Source of the DNA: Euglena gracilis
Taxonomy: Eukaryota > Euglenida > Euglenophyceae > Euglenales
Reading direction: 5' to 3'
NCBI GenBank assembly: GCA_039621445.1
Contig: CP154955.1
Location: 32,409,417 to 32,473,416, forward strand
DNA: 64,000 nt
Below the pieces are notes generated by a model. The model searched no databases, had not been told where the DNA came from, and saw only the letters and a program-made list of their open reading frames with translations. Below are positions 44,455 to 55,890 of the stretch, piece after piece. The translations under genes were made by a program, and so were the position numbers. How positions within the stretch are numbered: position 1 is the stretch's first letter; the number at the start of each line of letters is the position of its first letter.

Positions 44455-44665
44455 GAGTGGACGAATGGAGTGGACGCGAGCATTTGAGTTGATGCAGTGG
44501 ATTCAGACATCAGAATGGATGGAGTGGATGGAGTGGATGGAGTGTATGCAAATACTGGAGTCGATAGAGTTGGTGAGTGGAGTTGATGCAGCTACTGGAG
44601 TGCAGATACTGGAGTGTATGGAGTGGATGTAGATGCAGATGCATACACCAGAGTAGATGGTGGTC
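44455..44665. repeat. (gagtggatg)n degenerate minisatellite
   Basis: Repeats of 'ggagtggatg' and 'actggagtg...atgcag'. The same word set recurs at about 52330-52500. Confidence 0.8.
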
Positions 44666-46347
44666 AGGGAGTGGATGCAGTGGAAGCAGCAGACACAAGT
44701 GTTTGAGTGCACCGACCCTGCCCCACAGGATCAGATCTCCGGATAATGGACCAGTTGGGGTGAAAAATATTTGTTTTTTCACCATTTTTTTTTAAATCCA
44801 AGAATATTCAGTTTTCGGAGAGTTTTTTTTGAGGTTTTTTTTTATATGGAAAATGCCAAACATATAATAAAAAAAACGTGCAGTATGCTCAAAAGTGAGA
44901 AAAGGGAAAAGGTTCATTTTTTGTTTATCATTTTCCAACACACAGCGGCAGAAGAAAAAAAAATTTCCCTGTTTTTGGGATCTGTCAAGTGGGTGGTCCA
45001 GACATCCCCACCCAAAAATCTGGGCCAGGCGTCGGGTAAACTCAGGTAAAGTGAATACGGTTAGATAAGTTGCCCCAAGGACTTCAAATTGTGACATTTT
45101 TCCTTTTTGTGATATTTTCAAAAATTTCAAAATTTTGCACGGAGTTGTGTTGAGTTATTGACCCGTTTTGATGAGTTGTTATAATTCTGGAGAGCTATCT
45201 CCAAAATACACAGTTTTTGCTGGCAGAAAGGCGCTGTTTCACAGCCCTTTTTTTGGATTTACGTCCGGTAAAACCAGTACTAGACATGTGGGATAAGGTT
45301 TGGAGGGACCATGTGGTATTCTTTATTTACAAGAGAAGTTCCCAGGGTGGGAGTTTGTTCACACCGGAAAATTTGGTTCTCTTATTTGCTTACCCCAAGG
45401 GGGGGGGTGAAAATGGGATGAAATTTCTCCTGTGATGCCTCCCGTCCCCCTTGTCCCACGACCGGGCTTGTCTAATGCCCCCCTCCGCCCAGTCAGATTC
45501 GATGTTTTTGTAAACGATGTTTGTTCACTAATTGTTTGAAGAATTGTCTGATTTAATGTTTTTTTTTGCACTGGCATATTTCAGAGAGGATTTTTGTTGT
45601 CATTTGTTTGGATGATCACCAAAAATGGTTGTAAATGCCCCCCCAAAAAATGGCACAAAAAGGCCAACACTTCTAGAAAAGGTTCCAAATTACCCAAAAA
45701 TGATTCCAAGTGATGTGAGTGTGTGAGATTGCAAACTTTTTTTTGCAAAAATTGGCCAAAATGGCCAAACACACGGTCAAAAATGACCCAGAAAAAGACA
45801 AAAGGCCAAAAATGGCTAAAGTGGCCAAAAATGACCAAAAACTGCCTAAAATGGCCACATACCCCCATCTTTGGCGAATTTTTCGCCGACCTGGAGTCCA
45901 CTAAGCTTGTCTAATGACCACCTCACCTCTGGGTCGGAGCCGAACATTAGCTGTTTCAGCAACCGCCCCCGCCCGGTCAGAGACAAATATTAGTGGTTGT
46001 TGGATACCAGTAAAGGAATCAGAGCTCAGCGAACCCTCTGGCCTAACATTCCTGTAACCCGAAGCTTTACGCAACTCCAAATTTAAGTTTCACCATAACT
46101 CGGATTCTGGCACACCTTCAATGTTAGAATGATCCTGCATCGGAACCTGGGAATTGTGGACCGGCCATTTGCATCAGAGAGAGGGCTGCCTCCCCATACC
46201 AGTGGGAACTCTTGCTGGGGGTATCACAAATATATTGGTTTTGCTTTTTTTTGAGAAAAAAAAATCTGACATAGTTGAGATTTCTGTATTTGTAGAGTTC
46301 TGCTTCACGTTTGGGGTGTTGCGCCTCTCCGCACTGTCCACCACCAG

Positions 46348-46420
46348 GGTGACCTTTGAGCAGCTGTTGCGAGCGCTCTTCCCCTCTATGCAGCGTGCAG
46401 CCGCCTGCTGCCTCGCCAAG
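46348..46420 (+). CDS. Locus B exon 6 (EF-hand second half)
   Basis: Acceptor ccaccaccag, donor gtgtgc; VTFEQLLRALFPSMQRAAAC plus four residues. Same length and phase as A. Confidence 0.8.
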
Positions 46421-46506
46421 GTGTGCCGTCCCCTTTGCAATCCGGCAGCGTTGCTGGCGTAGGTTGCCCGAGTTTCACGGCGATTTGCTTGCGTGGCTTT
46501 GCGCAG

Positions 46507-46599
46507 GCCGGCCTCGATTTCTGGGAGTATGTGGAGCTTCGGAAGATGTTTGACGCGGAGGATGCAGACCGGGGCCCCCGCTTCCAGATGGACGCTTAC
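46507..46599 (+). CDS. Locus B exon 7
   Basis: Acceptor ttgcgcag, donor gtatgt; AGLDFWEYVELRKMFDAEDA then DRGPRFQMDAY. Four codons longer than in A, in frame; the extra residues are acidic and would lengthen the loop. Confidence 0.8.
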
Positions 46600-46775
46600 G
46601 TATGTGAGCGAGATTGGACGTGGTTGATTGCGTGAATCTGTGCATGGTGGGTGCCGGGGGAGGGTGAGGGTGTTCATTCACATTTGGGCCAAATTTTCTG
46701 GGTAATTTTTATGAAAATTTTAATTATTATTATTATTTTTAAACGTCCATTGAGATATTTCCCCGCCTTTTGCAG

Positions 46776-46854
46776 GATTTCCTCCGCCTCCCTTCCCACC
46801 GAGGGGTATATTGGAACCTCCACATCTTTCTCCAGGCAGACACTGAGAAGACTG
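46776..46854 (+). CDS. Locus B exon 8 (EF-hand first half)
   Basis: Acceptor cttttgcag, donor gtgcgt; DFLRLPSHRGVYWNLHI then FLQADTEKTG. Loop residues identical to A. Confidence 0.8.
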
Positions 46855-46860
46855 GTGCGT

Positions 46861-46887
46861 TGTGTGTGTGTGTGTGTGTGTGTGTTG
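46861..46887. repeat. (GT)n microsatellite
   Basis: About 13 GT units, the short counterpart of the 160-bp tract at 14344 in A. Confidence 0.9.
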
Positions 46888-46984
46888 TGCGCCCACAAAC
46901 AAATGATATTGCTTTGGATCAGGCCATTGCTCAAGGGTTCGCAGTACCCCCGCCCCAGGGGCTGGACTGCAGCTGGTCCAAATT

Positions 46985-47215
46985 TGGAAATCCTAGTAGG
47001 TAGCCAGCGAACCTGGGGGAGGGGGTTGCTAGCAGGGCTAGCAAGTGAGGAAAAATATTGACCGGTGCAAAGGGCGAAAAATTTTCTGGACCCCAAAAAC
47101 TGGACAAAACTTCCCATTTTTGGCCATTTTTGGGGATTTTTTTTTCGAACAAAGTCAACCAAAAATCCATTAAAAGCCTCATTCCACCTCGGCGCACAGC
47201 ACCGGGGGTAATTTT
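46985..47215. mobile_element. Dispersed element family M3, copy in B
   Basis: Aligned with 14640-15000 of A in the same intron, so inserted before the duplication; ends with 'ccacctcggcgcacagc' as the ectopic copy does. Confidence 0.55.
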
Positions 47216-47401
47216 TTTTAGATTTGGGAAGACCCCAGATGTCCAATCTGTTTTTTCTGTCCCTTTTTCACAGTGTCCGACAAAATGGCTAGCCAGCGGA
47301 CCCCTTGGTTTTTTAAGCCTTTCAATGGCCTGCTTTGGATTGTTTTTGCTGGAAAAAAAAACAGCAGAGGTAGTTACATGCTTGTGTGTGTCGTTTTGCA
47401 G

Positions 47402-47543
47402 GAAGGCTCAGCTTCAACCAGCTACTGGCGGCGCTTTTCCCCCTCATCCCGCCGTGGTATTTGGCGTATGCCACCCGGCACTGGAAGCATCCTGGCGACC
47501 TCGAGTGTGCCCTCTCATGCTTTCAAATTCAGTGCTGGCCCAC
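47402..47543 (+). CDS. Locus B exon 9 (EF-hand second half)
   Basis: Acceptor ttttgcag, donor gtatgt; RLSFNQLLAALFPLIPPWYL and following residues as in A. 142 bp in both copies, nearly identical. Confidence 0.85.
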
Positions 47544-48152
47544 GTATGTATGGACAGTGAGTATCAGAAAATGCGGCGCTGGTTTTGACTGGTTTGGTGC
47601 CAAGGCATCGCTTGAGCCAAAGGGAACCCCCAGCGAGGTGCAGCCAGCCAGCAGCCGGTCCAGGATCCTGCCCTGGACCCCCTAACGACCAGTTTGATTC
47701 CTGACCAGGCGCCCAAAGGGCGGCTGGATGATAACGAAACAGTAATTGCCAAAGTGGGCGAAAAAGGACCTCATTTGAGCCGCCAATTTTTCTTAATTGG
47801 TTTTTGTATGATTTCTTCGTGTTTGTATAACCATAATTTCTGAATGAATTTGTGATGTTTATTTCTCCAGACATGCCCCCCCCCCCAACTGAGCCAGGGG
47901 AGTTCACCTGGACAGTCAGCAGCCTGTTTATAGGCATCTTAAATCTTCCAGCATCTGAGCTGACCCCTGGGGGGGGGGCGAAGCTAAGTTGCTGAATAAT
48001 TTTGGGGTTGAGATTGTGGTGGTGCAGATGCCGCCTTCGAGCAATGGCAGTGTGGCCCATCACAGCAGGCACCCCAGGGCAGGCAGGAAGCAGCCGGGTG
48101 ATCGAGGCTTGTCGCGCACGTGTCCGTGCTCACTCTGCAGGTTTTGCCACAG

Positions 48153-48280
48153 CTCCACCCTCGACATCGCCCCAACTCGACCCGCCCACGACGCTGACGA
48201 GCTGAAAGAGACCGACATGCTGTATTTGTCTCGGAAGGCACCGCGACGCAAGCTGGCTGGCCCCTGGCCAGGGACTCGCG
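48153..48280 (+). CDS. Locus B exon 10
   Basis: Acceptor ttgccacag, donor gtgtca; STLDIAPTRPAHDADELKET, then a basic stretch with RKAPRRKLAG. Phase 2 in, phase 1 out. Confidence 0.75.
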
Positions 48281-48509
48281 GTGTCAGCACAGGAGCACAG
48301 GGCAGGTTTCGGGGGTGTGCATTTTGTTTTTGTGCCCCGACAGAAATGACAGAGTTGTCCGCCCATGCTGCCTGCTACCTCTGACTGCACATCGATATTT
48401 GTGAGGGGCAGTCTCACAGACTGACGTTTGTCAGTCTCCCTCGCACTGCTTCCCAAGTCTGAGTTGCTTGCTGGGTCGTCTGGGGGAGGGTGCCAGGGTG
48501 CCTCCCGAG

Positions 48510-48593
48510 CCGCATTCGATGCTTTCGACACCCTTGACACTGACCGCCTTGGGGAGCTATCAGAGCTGCCGCTGGTGGGGAAGGTTGTGGCGG
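48510..48593 (+). CDS. Locus B exon 11 (EF-hand-like)
   Basis: Acceptor tgcctcccgag intact, donor gtgtgc; AFDAFDTLDTDRLGELSEL and a short end. Entering helix AFDAFDTL is clearer than in A, supporting an EF-hand origin. Confidence 0.75.
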
Positions 48594-49154
48594 GTGTGCC
48601 TGGCGTGGGAGATGCTGCCATGTTAAGAATCTCAAAACCGAATGCAGCTTCAAACTGTCTTGAAGCCAATGAAATCAGGTCTTCAAAATCGTTGATTTTA
48701 ATCCGGAAAGGCTGATGATGCCAAAAATTAAGGAAATTAAACAGACAATGTCCCATACGAATACGGTGTGTCAAAAAGGTTTTTACAACCCTCGAGTTGT
48801 GTGGGTGGGCATTCAAACATATCCCCAAAAGCTGTTTCCTTTTTCCCATTGTGTACCTAGACAGCACCCAAGCCTCTGCCACAGCGCATGCAAACCACCT
48901 GACCTAATACCTCATACTGATCCAACCCTGTCCCGGGGAAGGGGTAGTCCAATGGCTTTTAGTGCAACCTTTTGGCAACACATCACATTACACGCTGTGG
49001 CGGCATTGATTCGGTTTTTTTTTATTATTCTTGAGAGACAGTCTATGAATTTGACATGCCCCCCCCTCTGTGACACCAATACATGAAGATTGGCGTGTCT
49101 TGGCAAGGGGGGTCCCCAGCGCCCCGCTTTTGGCCCGAACCTCATGGACTTTGG

Positions 49155-49355
49155 GTCAAAACCGGGTCAAAAAAAGTCGGAAAATTGAAAAAAAAATTGC
49201 CCGAAACGAAGTTTTTTGGCCTCCTGGACCCGGAAAAACTGTTTTCGAGCCGAAAATGAGCGCCTTTCCGCCCTTGGAGAATTGCCGCCATCTTGCCGCC
49301 CTTGGAGAATTGCCGCCCTTGGATAATTGCCACCTTGGAGAATTGCCGCCATTCT
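49155..49355. repeat. Satellite-related insert beside exon 12
   Basis: Contains, in reverse orientation, the 170-bp satellite words seen at 0.6-6.3 kb ('gggtcaaaaccgggtcaaaa', 'ccgaaaatgagcg'), followed by a 'ttggagaattgccgcc' minisatellite. Not present in A's intron. Confidence 0.7.
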
Positions 49356-49361
49356 GCCCAG

Positions 49362-49507
49362 GGCTCACCATCACCCCGCTGCTCTTCCGCCGCATGGACA
49401 CCGACCGCTCCGGCACCGTGACCTTCTACAAGCTGCTCCGCCGCCTCTTCCCCCGCCTGTCCTGGCTCAACCTTGCCCGGCTGTGCCAGACCTCCATCAC
49501 CGCCAAG
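49362..49507 (+). CDS. Locus B exon 12 (EF-hand)
   Basis: Acceptor ttctgcccag, donor gtgtgt; helix TPLLFRRM, loop DTDRSGTVTFYK, helix LLRRLFPRLS. Position 12 Lys as in A, so this departure predates the duplication. Confidence 0.85.
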
Positions 49508-49582
49508 GTGTGTCATTGTGTCTGACCGCGCTGTGTTTGGGCTGGATGGGCTGGATGAGGGATTTTTTCCCCTGTTGGGAAG

Positions 49583-50347
49583 CAGGGTTTCCCACAAATT
49601 CGTCCCACGAACAATCACGAATAATCACGAACCAGCACGAATGTTCTCAGAGTGCTTGATCCAAAAACCTTGTGGTATCCCAATAATGCCATAATTCAGC
49701 CAGTGATAACAAATTTTATGTTTCACAGCATTGGCATGGTTTCGTCACAAATTTTATGGTTTGCAGCCATCAAAAAATATCACATCAATTCAAAGCATTG
49801 GCATGGTTTCGTCACATCAGCTGCCATGGAGAAGTTTTTCAGTCTCGCAGGGCTTATCGACATCAAGGATCGGCAAACGATGGGGAAGGCTACATTTAAC
49901 CTTTTGTTTCATTTTTGGCTTTTGTGTTGTGTGTTAATGGGTTGGGCAATGTTCCAAGCTTTCAAGTCGAAGTGTGTGGAAGACATCGTGTCAAGCCGCT
50001 GTCATGCTGTTCTGCAATGGCGATGTTGCATCACCACATGCTTCGGCAACAACGTCATTCATTGGTGTCACTTTTTGTCTACAGCTTTGCTTCATGTTCA
50101 AGATTGTTGCCCAATCCAGGTCGCCAAAGAGTTTCGTTTTTGATATTGCTGCTATTGGAGGTGATACACAACTTAGGTGAGGAGTGTGCATTGGTTTTCT
50201 GGGCAGGTTTAGTAAAAAAAAACTGCGATTTTTGGGTGACACGAATAGTTACGAATAATCACGAATACTCACAAATAATCACAAATAGTCACAAATAATC
50301 ACGAATCAGAATTGAGGGTCCCCAGCACGAATTTGTGGGAAACCGTG
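49583..50347 (+). mobile_element. hAT element with transposase remnant
   Basis: Ends CAGGGTTTCCCACAAATTCGT and ACGAATTTGTGGGAAACCGTG are inverted repeats of about 21 bp (one mismatch). A has the empty site ('gttgggaag' then 'acattattg'). A diverged 8-bp duplication is visible (ttgggaag / gtggaaag). Subterminal 'tcacgaata' words repeat on both sides, as expected for transposase binding. Confidence 0.8.
49800..49925 (+). pseudogene. hAT transposase C-terminal (dimerisation) fragment
   Basis: The open frame 49652-50143 includes TSAAMEKFFSLAGLIDIKDR then QTMGKATFNLLFHF. This matches the C-terminal hAT family dimerisation pattern (A-x-E-[RK]-x-F-S-x-A-G-x-I, then a basic or R residue block, then a leucine-rich helix). 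The upstream DDE-type catalytic part is missing, so it is a remnant. Confidence 0.7.
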
Positions 50348-50419
50348 TGGAAAGACACCATTGGTCCTCGTTATTTTTGTATTGTCCATTTTGTGTGTGT
50401 GCGCGCGTATGTTTCTGTG

Positions 50420-50482
50420 GCCTGTTGTGTGTGTGTGTGTGTGTGTATTTGTGTGTGTGTGTGTGTATCTGTGTGTGTGCGT

Positions 50483-50519
<37 letters not shown>

Positions 50520-50532
50520 CTGCGTGTGTGTG
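50420..50532. repeat. (GT)n microsatellite
   Basis: Interrupted GT repeats in the intron after exon 12, equivalent to a short GT/GC stretch at 17215 in A. Confidence 0.9.
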
Positions 50533-50824
50533 GGGGGGGTTCATCGTATCGTGTTCTACACACAATACACACAAGGAGACGATTTTTGATGGTACCAGCT
50601 ATCTTTGACGGTCGTTGGGTTTCGTGGTGTGTCACGGAAGCGTGAAAATGTGGCGGGTTTTGTGAATCTTGAGCCCACTTTGTGGGTTGGAGTGCCTTAG
50701 TTGGTTGTGTTGAATATTGGAGGCTAACAACCGTTCCAAGGCTTCCCATGCGACCAAGCACCATGAAATGTGGGCGTGTCTGGGTGTGAAGGGTGCGACT
50801 GGGCGCTGGCAACTGGCTGTTCTT

Positions 50825-51430
50825 GGCCACCGTTGGCCCTTTTAGCCACTTTTTGCCACTTCTGGCTTTGTGCCATTTCTGTTTTTAACAATTTCTTGAC
50901 TATTTTTTGCCCAATTTTGCCCGCATTTGCCCATTTTTAGGCCTTTCTTTTTGCCACTTGTTTGCTGCTTTTGATTGCTTTCGGTCATTTTTGCCACTTT
51001 TTGTGTATTTCTGCTCGGTTTTGACTTTTTTTTGGCTACTTTTGGACATTTTTAAGCATGTTTTTTAGTACTCTTGGCCATTTATGACCATTTTATGTTG
51101 TTTTTGAAACGCAGCAAAAAGTGGCCAAAAGTTGGCGAAAGTGGTCAAAAGCATCAAAAAAGGCAAGCAATTAAAAGCAGCAAAAGTGGCCAAAAGTTGC
51201 CAAAAGTGGCTCGGCGGTTGCCGAGAGCAGATAAAAACGCCAGCTGGCTTGAAAGCGGGCAAAGATGGGCAAAAAGTGGACAAAATTGCCAAACGTGGGC
51301 AAAAGTGGGCAAAAACAGTCAAAAAGTAGCCAAAAGCAACCGATGGCCAAAAATTGCCGAAAAGTGGTTGAAGAGTAGCACAAGGAGCCTAAGGTGGGCA
51401 AAAGTGGGCCCAAAAGCAGCCCAAAGTGAC
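50825..51430. repeat. Intronic foldback, B counterpart
   Basis: T-rich 'ttttgccac' words to about 51060, then A-rich 'aaaagtggccaaaag' words to about 51430. Architecture conserved with 17505-18160 though individual words have drifted. Confidence 0.75.
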
Positions 51431-51600
51431 CAAAAAGGAAACTCAGTGCCAAGCAAAAGCAAAAGCAACCAACATTTCCAGCAGCAGCCAGCAGGGGGGG
51501 GAAAACATCCAAAGTTGGGATGAATCGGATTTTTGTTGGCGCCACTGGGCAACACTTGGCGTGACTGACTGCAGCTGGGTGACCCTCTTCCCCCACCCAG

Positions 51601-51694
51601 GAGCTGAAGCTACTTCGTGAAGAGTTCAGACGGATCTCCACAAAAGGAGTTCTGAGCTTGTCGAATCTACACAGCTTCCCTTCGTTTATCCACG
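51601..51694 (+). CDS. Locus B exon 14
   Basis: Acceptor cccacccag, donor gtgcgt; ELKLLREEFRRISTKGVLSL then SNLHSFPSFIH. Joins exon 12 in phase 0 directly, exon 13 being absent. Confidence 0.8.
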
Positions 51695-53274
51695 GTGCGT
51701 TATTGTCATTATATGGATCGCCTTTTGTTTTCGCTTTTTTGCTCTATAGTCTACAGTCGTATTACAAGGATTTTGGGGGGGTATTTGCCTGGAGATTTGT
51801 ACAGTTATTTTTCTGCACATAGAAATGACTCGGCAAGGTTTATGTCCCTGAGCACGGTGGAATTTTACAAGCAAGCACCTTCGATGATGCAGGGCGATGC
51901 GGGAGATGGGAATTTTGGAGGCCAAAGGTGGGGTTCCGAGGTTGCGCGATGCAGGCGATGCTGGGAGATGCAGCCATTTAGGCCACTTTTGGCCGTTTTG
52001 GGCATTTCTGTCCATTTTGACCGGGTTGTTCCGCCCACTTTTTGATCATTATTGACCAATTGTATTTAATTTTTGATCATTATTGATCATTTGGCCAATT
52101 GTTTTGCTATATCTTGGCCACTTTAAGCCATTTTGGTTTTTTTGTTTATCATTTTGCCGTCTTGATCATTTTTTGCCCCATTGCTCAACATTTGTCAAAA
52201 TTTTGAATAATTTTTGTTATTTTAATAATTTTTCATTTTTTTCAGTGATTTTTATCATTTTGGGTTGGCTGTGTGTGAAGGTGCAAACTCCCATTTGGAC
52301 AATTGGTGGCCGTATATGAATTTGTCATGCAGGGATGCAGGGATGCAAAAATACTGGAGCGGATGCAGAAATCAGTTCAAAGACAGATACGGCCAGTGGA
52401 GTTGATGCGGGGGTCCCAGAGTGTGTGGGTACTGGAGCAGATGAAGGCAAATTCAGGTACTGAAGTGGATGCAGGTACTGTTGCAGATGTGGCTCGGATG
52501 CGGAGATGTGGGGAAGAACTTTGAGGGAGCACGACGGCGGCAAATCAGAGCGAATTATCAATTTGGCCCTGAAACTCCCAGTATTTTGGCTGATTTTGCT
52601 GCTTTTTGAGTTGTCGGAGTGGCACGAGAACCTCATGAACAATCCCCCCAAAGTGCAAAAAAAAAAAATTCCCTCACCCCCCCCCAGAGTGGCCACCCCT
52701 CGGGCTTTGGACGGCTTTGGACCTCCAAATGGCCAATCCGAGAGGGGGACAATAGCCAATTTAGGGGGTAAAATTTTTTTTCCTGGACCCAAAGGCCAAT
52801 TTGGGGGGGTTAAAAATGGGGAAATGGCCAATTGGCGTGGTTTTTTCTCTGAGAATCGAATGACCAATCTGGCCCGGGGTATTTAACAAAACCCAAGTGA
52901 CCAATCTGGGGGGGAGACAATATGCGGGGCATGAGGGTGCACAAAAACTCCGGTACCTACACCCCCATTTCCTGTGTGACAGCTGCCAGCGCCAGGTGGT
53001 GTTCTGGAGGTGGGGCGACAGGCCTACCGCTGTGCTGATTTTTTGAAGTTTTGCGGCTCGTTGTTGAAGTTTTGAAACTTGGTTACAAAAGCAGTGGAAG
53101 TTCTCATGCAACCACATGAATTTTTTGGAGAATTCTGCCGATACAGAACACAGGAAAATTGCCACGAGTTACTCATTGAGTTCAGTGGCAAGGTGTCCAT
53201 CGACATGATGTCAGTGTGCGCAAATGTGCAAATGGACGATCTTAGGCGGCCGGATTCGCACTTAAGCTTTTTCC

Positions 53275-54480
53275 TTTTTATTTGCGCATTTGCGCAAATT
53301 TACGATTTTTTTGATTCTGCTTTGTTTCGGCTGTGAAGGTCAGGGGGGTTTGAAATCACGTGAACAAGAGAGCACAAAAAATGAACAAAATTCTGATTTT
53401 AGCTGGGAGACCCCTGGGACTTTGGCGAAAAATGGTGTTTTTTGGGGTGTGCCAAAATGAACTTTGTAAGTTGAAACCCCCGGGACCTTGCCGGCCCAAA
53501 GGGAAAAAAACGCAAAAAAGCACCTTAGGAACGGGACCTTTGGTGCTCCTGTTGCTCCTTTCGGCTGTGTCCTCGGGTGTGTTCGAGCTGCCGGCGGTGT
53601 GCGTCCTGGGTGTTTGTCAGACTGTGTTGCTTTCTGCGCCTTGGTGTGGTGTTTTTGGGCTGTTTGTTAAAGCGCGGGGAGGAAGTGCCGGGGGGTGTGG
53701 GTGTGGTGTGACCAAGCCGGCGACAAGGACACAGGGGAAGGAGGGTGAGTGTGGGGTGTTGGGCAACGGAAGCACAGGGGGGATGAAATGGGGTCCGCAG
53801 GGAATGAAGGGAATAAAGGGGAACGGGTGTCTCCCACCCGGCTTGTACCCGGGATGCGCAGAACCAGTTGTGTGGCAAAGAACCCAGCAGAAGAAGCCCA
53901 ACACAGGAAGGACAAAATTGTGTTTATGCGCGCAAATGCGCGCACCAACATGTTTATGTTGATGCGCGCAATTGCGCGCATCAACACAATTTTGTCCTTC
54001 TGGGATTGGGCTTTGGCACCCATGAACTGTCGCCATTGAAAAACTGCGTGACATAGAGGCCCTGACGGTGCAGACTGACGGGCCATCCAGTTGGTGAGTT
54101 TGTCACACTGTTTGTCAACGGCGCAAGCTTATGGGCGCAAATGCGCGCACAAACAAAAATTTATGTTTTATGCGCGCATTTGCGCAAATGCGCGCACCAA
54201 CATAATTGTGTTGGTGCGCGCATTTGCGTAAATGCACGAACCAACATAATTGTGTTGGTGCCCGCCTTTGCGCAAATAAACACAAATAAGAACGGTGTGA
54301 CGGAAACACAACCGTCAAACACTCACAGCAGATGTGGTTTATTTGCGCATTTGCGCGCATCACGTTGTTTGTGGGCTCAAATGCGCAAATAAACTGTACG
54401 AAGAAACTGCATAATTTACTATGTTTATTTGCGCATTTGCGCCCACAAACAACGTGATGCGCGCAAATGCGCAAATAAAC
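53275..54480. repeat. Left subterminal palindrome arrays of the 3-kb element
   Basis: Clusters of gcgcaaatgcgc / gcgcatttgcgc palindromes separated by 'accaacata', 'aataaac' or 'caccaacac' spacers, dense at 53925-53995 and 54125-54480. The right half has matching clusters (55440-55890). Confidence 0.75.
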
Positions 54481-55439
54481 AACTAATGGAGGATTAGAAA
54501 ACGATTGCATTTGGCCCTCTTACTGCTACCCTTAGTGGCTTCTGAATGGGTTGAAAGCAAATGACCACACCGTCTCCTCCGGTATACGGTGTTATTGTGC
54601 CGTTTTTTGACCATTGAGAGGTCCCACAAAAGATGGAGACATAGGATCTCCAGAAGGTGCGTGCATAGCCACCCAGTAACGGTACACGTCCACCGGCCCC
54701 AATTTTTGGGTCCCAAGGGCCCTGCCGCTGACCTGCGGCCTGGGCTCCGCTGCTAAAGCCCCATCAGCTGCTGATGCTTCAGCACCCAACAGGTCAGCAT
54801 CCACCTCCCCGGTCCAACGACACACACGGAAGCGGCCACGTTATACCCCGCAACCGGGGTGTAAGACTGGGGGTATGACGTGGTGCCGGTGCATGGCAAC
54901 CGGCATCCGAAGAGAGGTAGCCCTCAAGCACCCGTTCCTTTGGATGCAAGGAAGTGTTGAACCTTTACCCCTGCATTGGGTGCATCAAAGCGGTGGGACC
55001 CACTCCCCCCAAATTATGCACAAAAACTGGTGTTTTTTTTACGTTTTTCAAGGGAAAAATGGCAAAGAAAACCGTAAAACGGACTCCGGCCGGACACGTC
55101 CCGGGTATTTCAGGTGCCAAATTTTGTCTTCTTGTAACGCAGTCTTGTTGCTGAAAAGGTGTCCAACAGTCACAGGTCGTTTGCATGTCATCAATTCATG
55201 ATGCTTAACTGCCAAACAGAAGACGCCAAAGGAACAGGTCGTGTGGGCCGGGGAACAGCAGTACAAATGTACACACGTAAGGCAGGCAAATTTTGGCCAG
55301 CCACATGCCATGTTCCAGTGAACACTCCACACTACCTCTCACCACAAATTTCATCACCATGTAATTGTGGTGCAAACCATTGGTTGGCGTGAGGAATTGC
55401 GTTCGCCAGCTGTCACGGAGGAGGAGATGGTATCGCACA

Positions 55440-55890
55440 ACTGATGTGTGTTGATGCGCGCATTTGCGCAAATAAACACAGCTTTGTTTGTGTGCGTTAA
55501 GGCTCCTACAAACACATCATTTTGAAGCGGTGTATAAAGTGTTTGTGCGCGCATTTGCGCAAATGCGCGCACAAACATAATAGTGTTTATTTGCGCAACT
55601 GCGCGCACCAACACGCCCATCACGTTTTTAAACCTCGTAGGGTCATGGTCCTCATTGGTGTCTTTTGACATAGAAAGTAAAAGTACATGTTGGTGGGCAC
55701 ATTTGCGCAAGTAAACATAAACGTGTTGGTGTGCGCAAATGCGCACACCACCAAATGTGTTGGTGCGCGCATTTGCGCTCACCAACACGTCATTTTATCA
55801 TCATAGTTTTACGTTTTATTTGCGCAAATGCGCCCATAAACAAAATTGTTTTTATTTGCGCAATTGCGCGCATAAACACACATCAGTTGC
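55440..55890. repeat. Right subterminal palindrome arrays of the 3-kb element
   Basis: Same gcgcatttgcgc palindromes with 'tgttggtg' and 'aataaac' spacers. Between the two arrays (54490-55430) the sequence is non-repetitive without a recognisable protein. Confidence 0.75.

Noticed and set aside
53360-53962. 200-codon frame in the 3-kb element as its transposase
   Set aside because: No DDE/D pattern or known motif; composition follows G-rich sequence and the palindrome array at its end.
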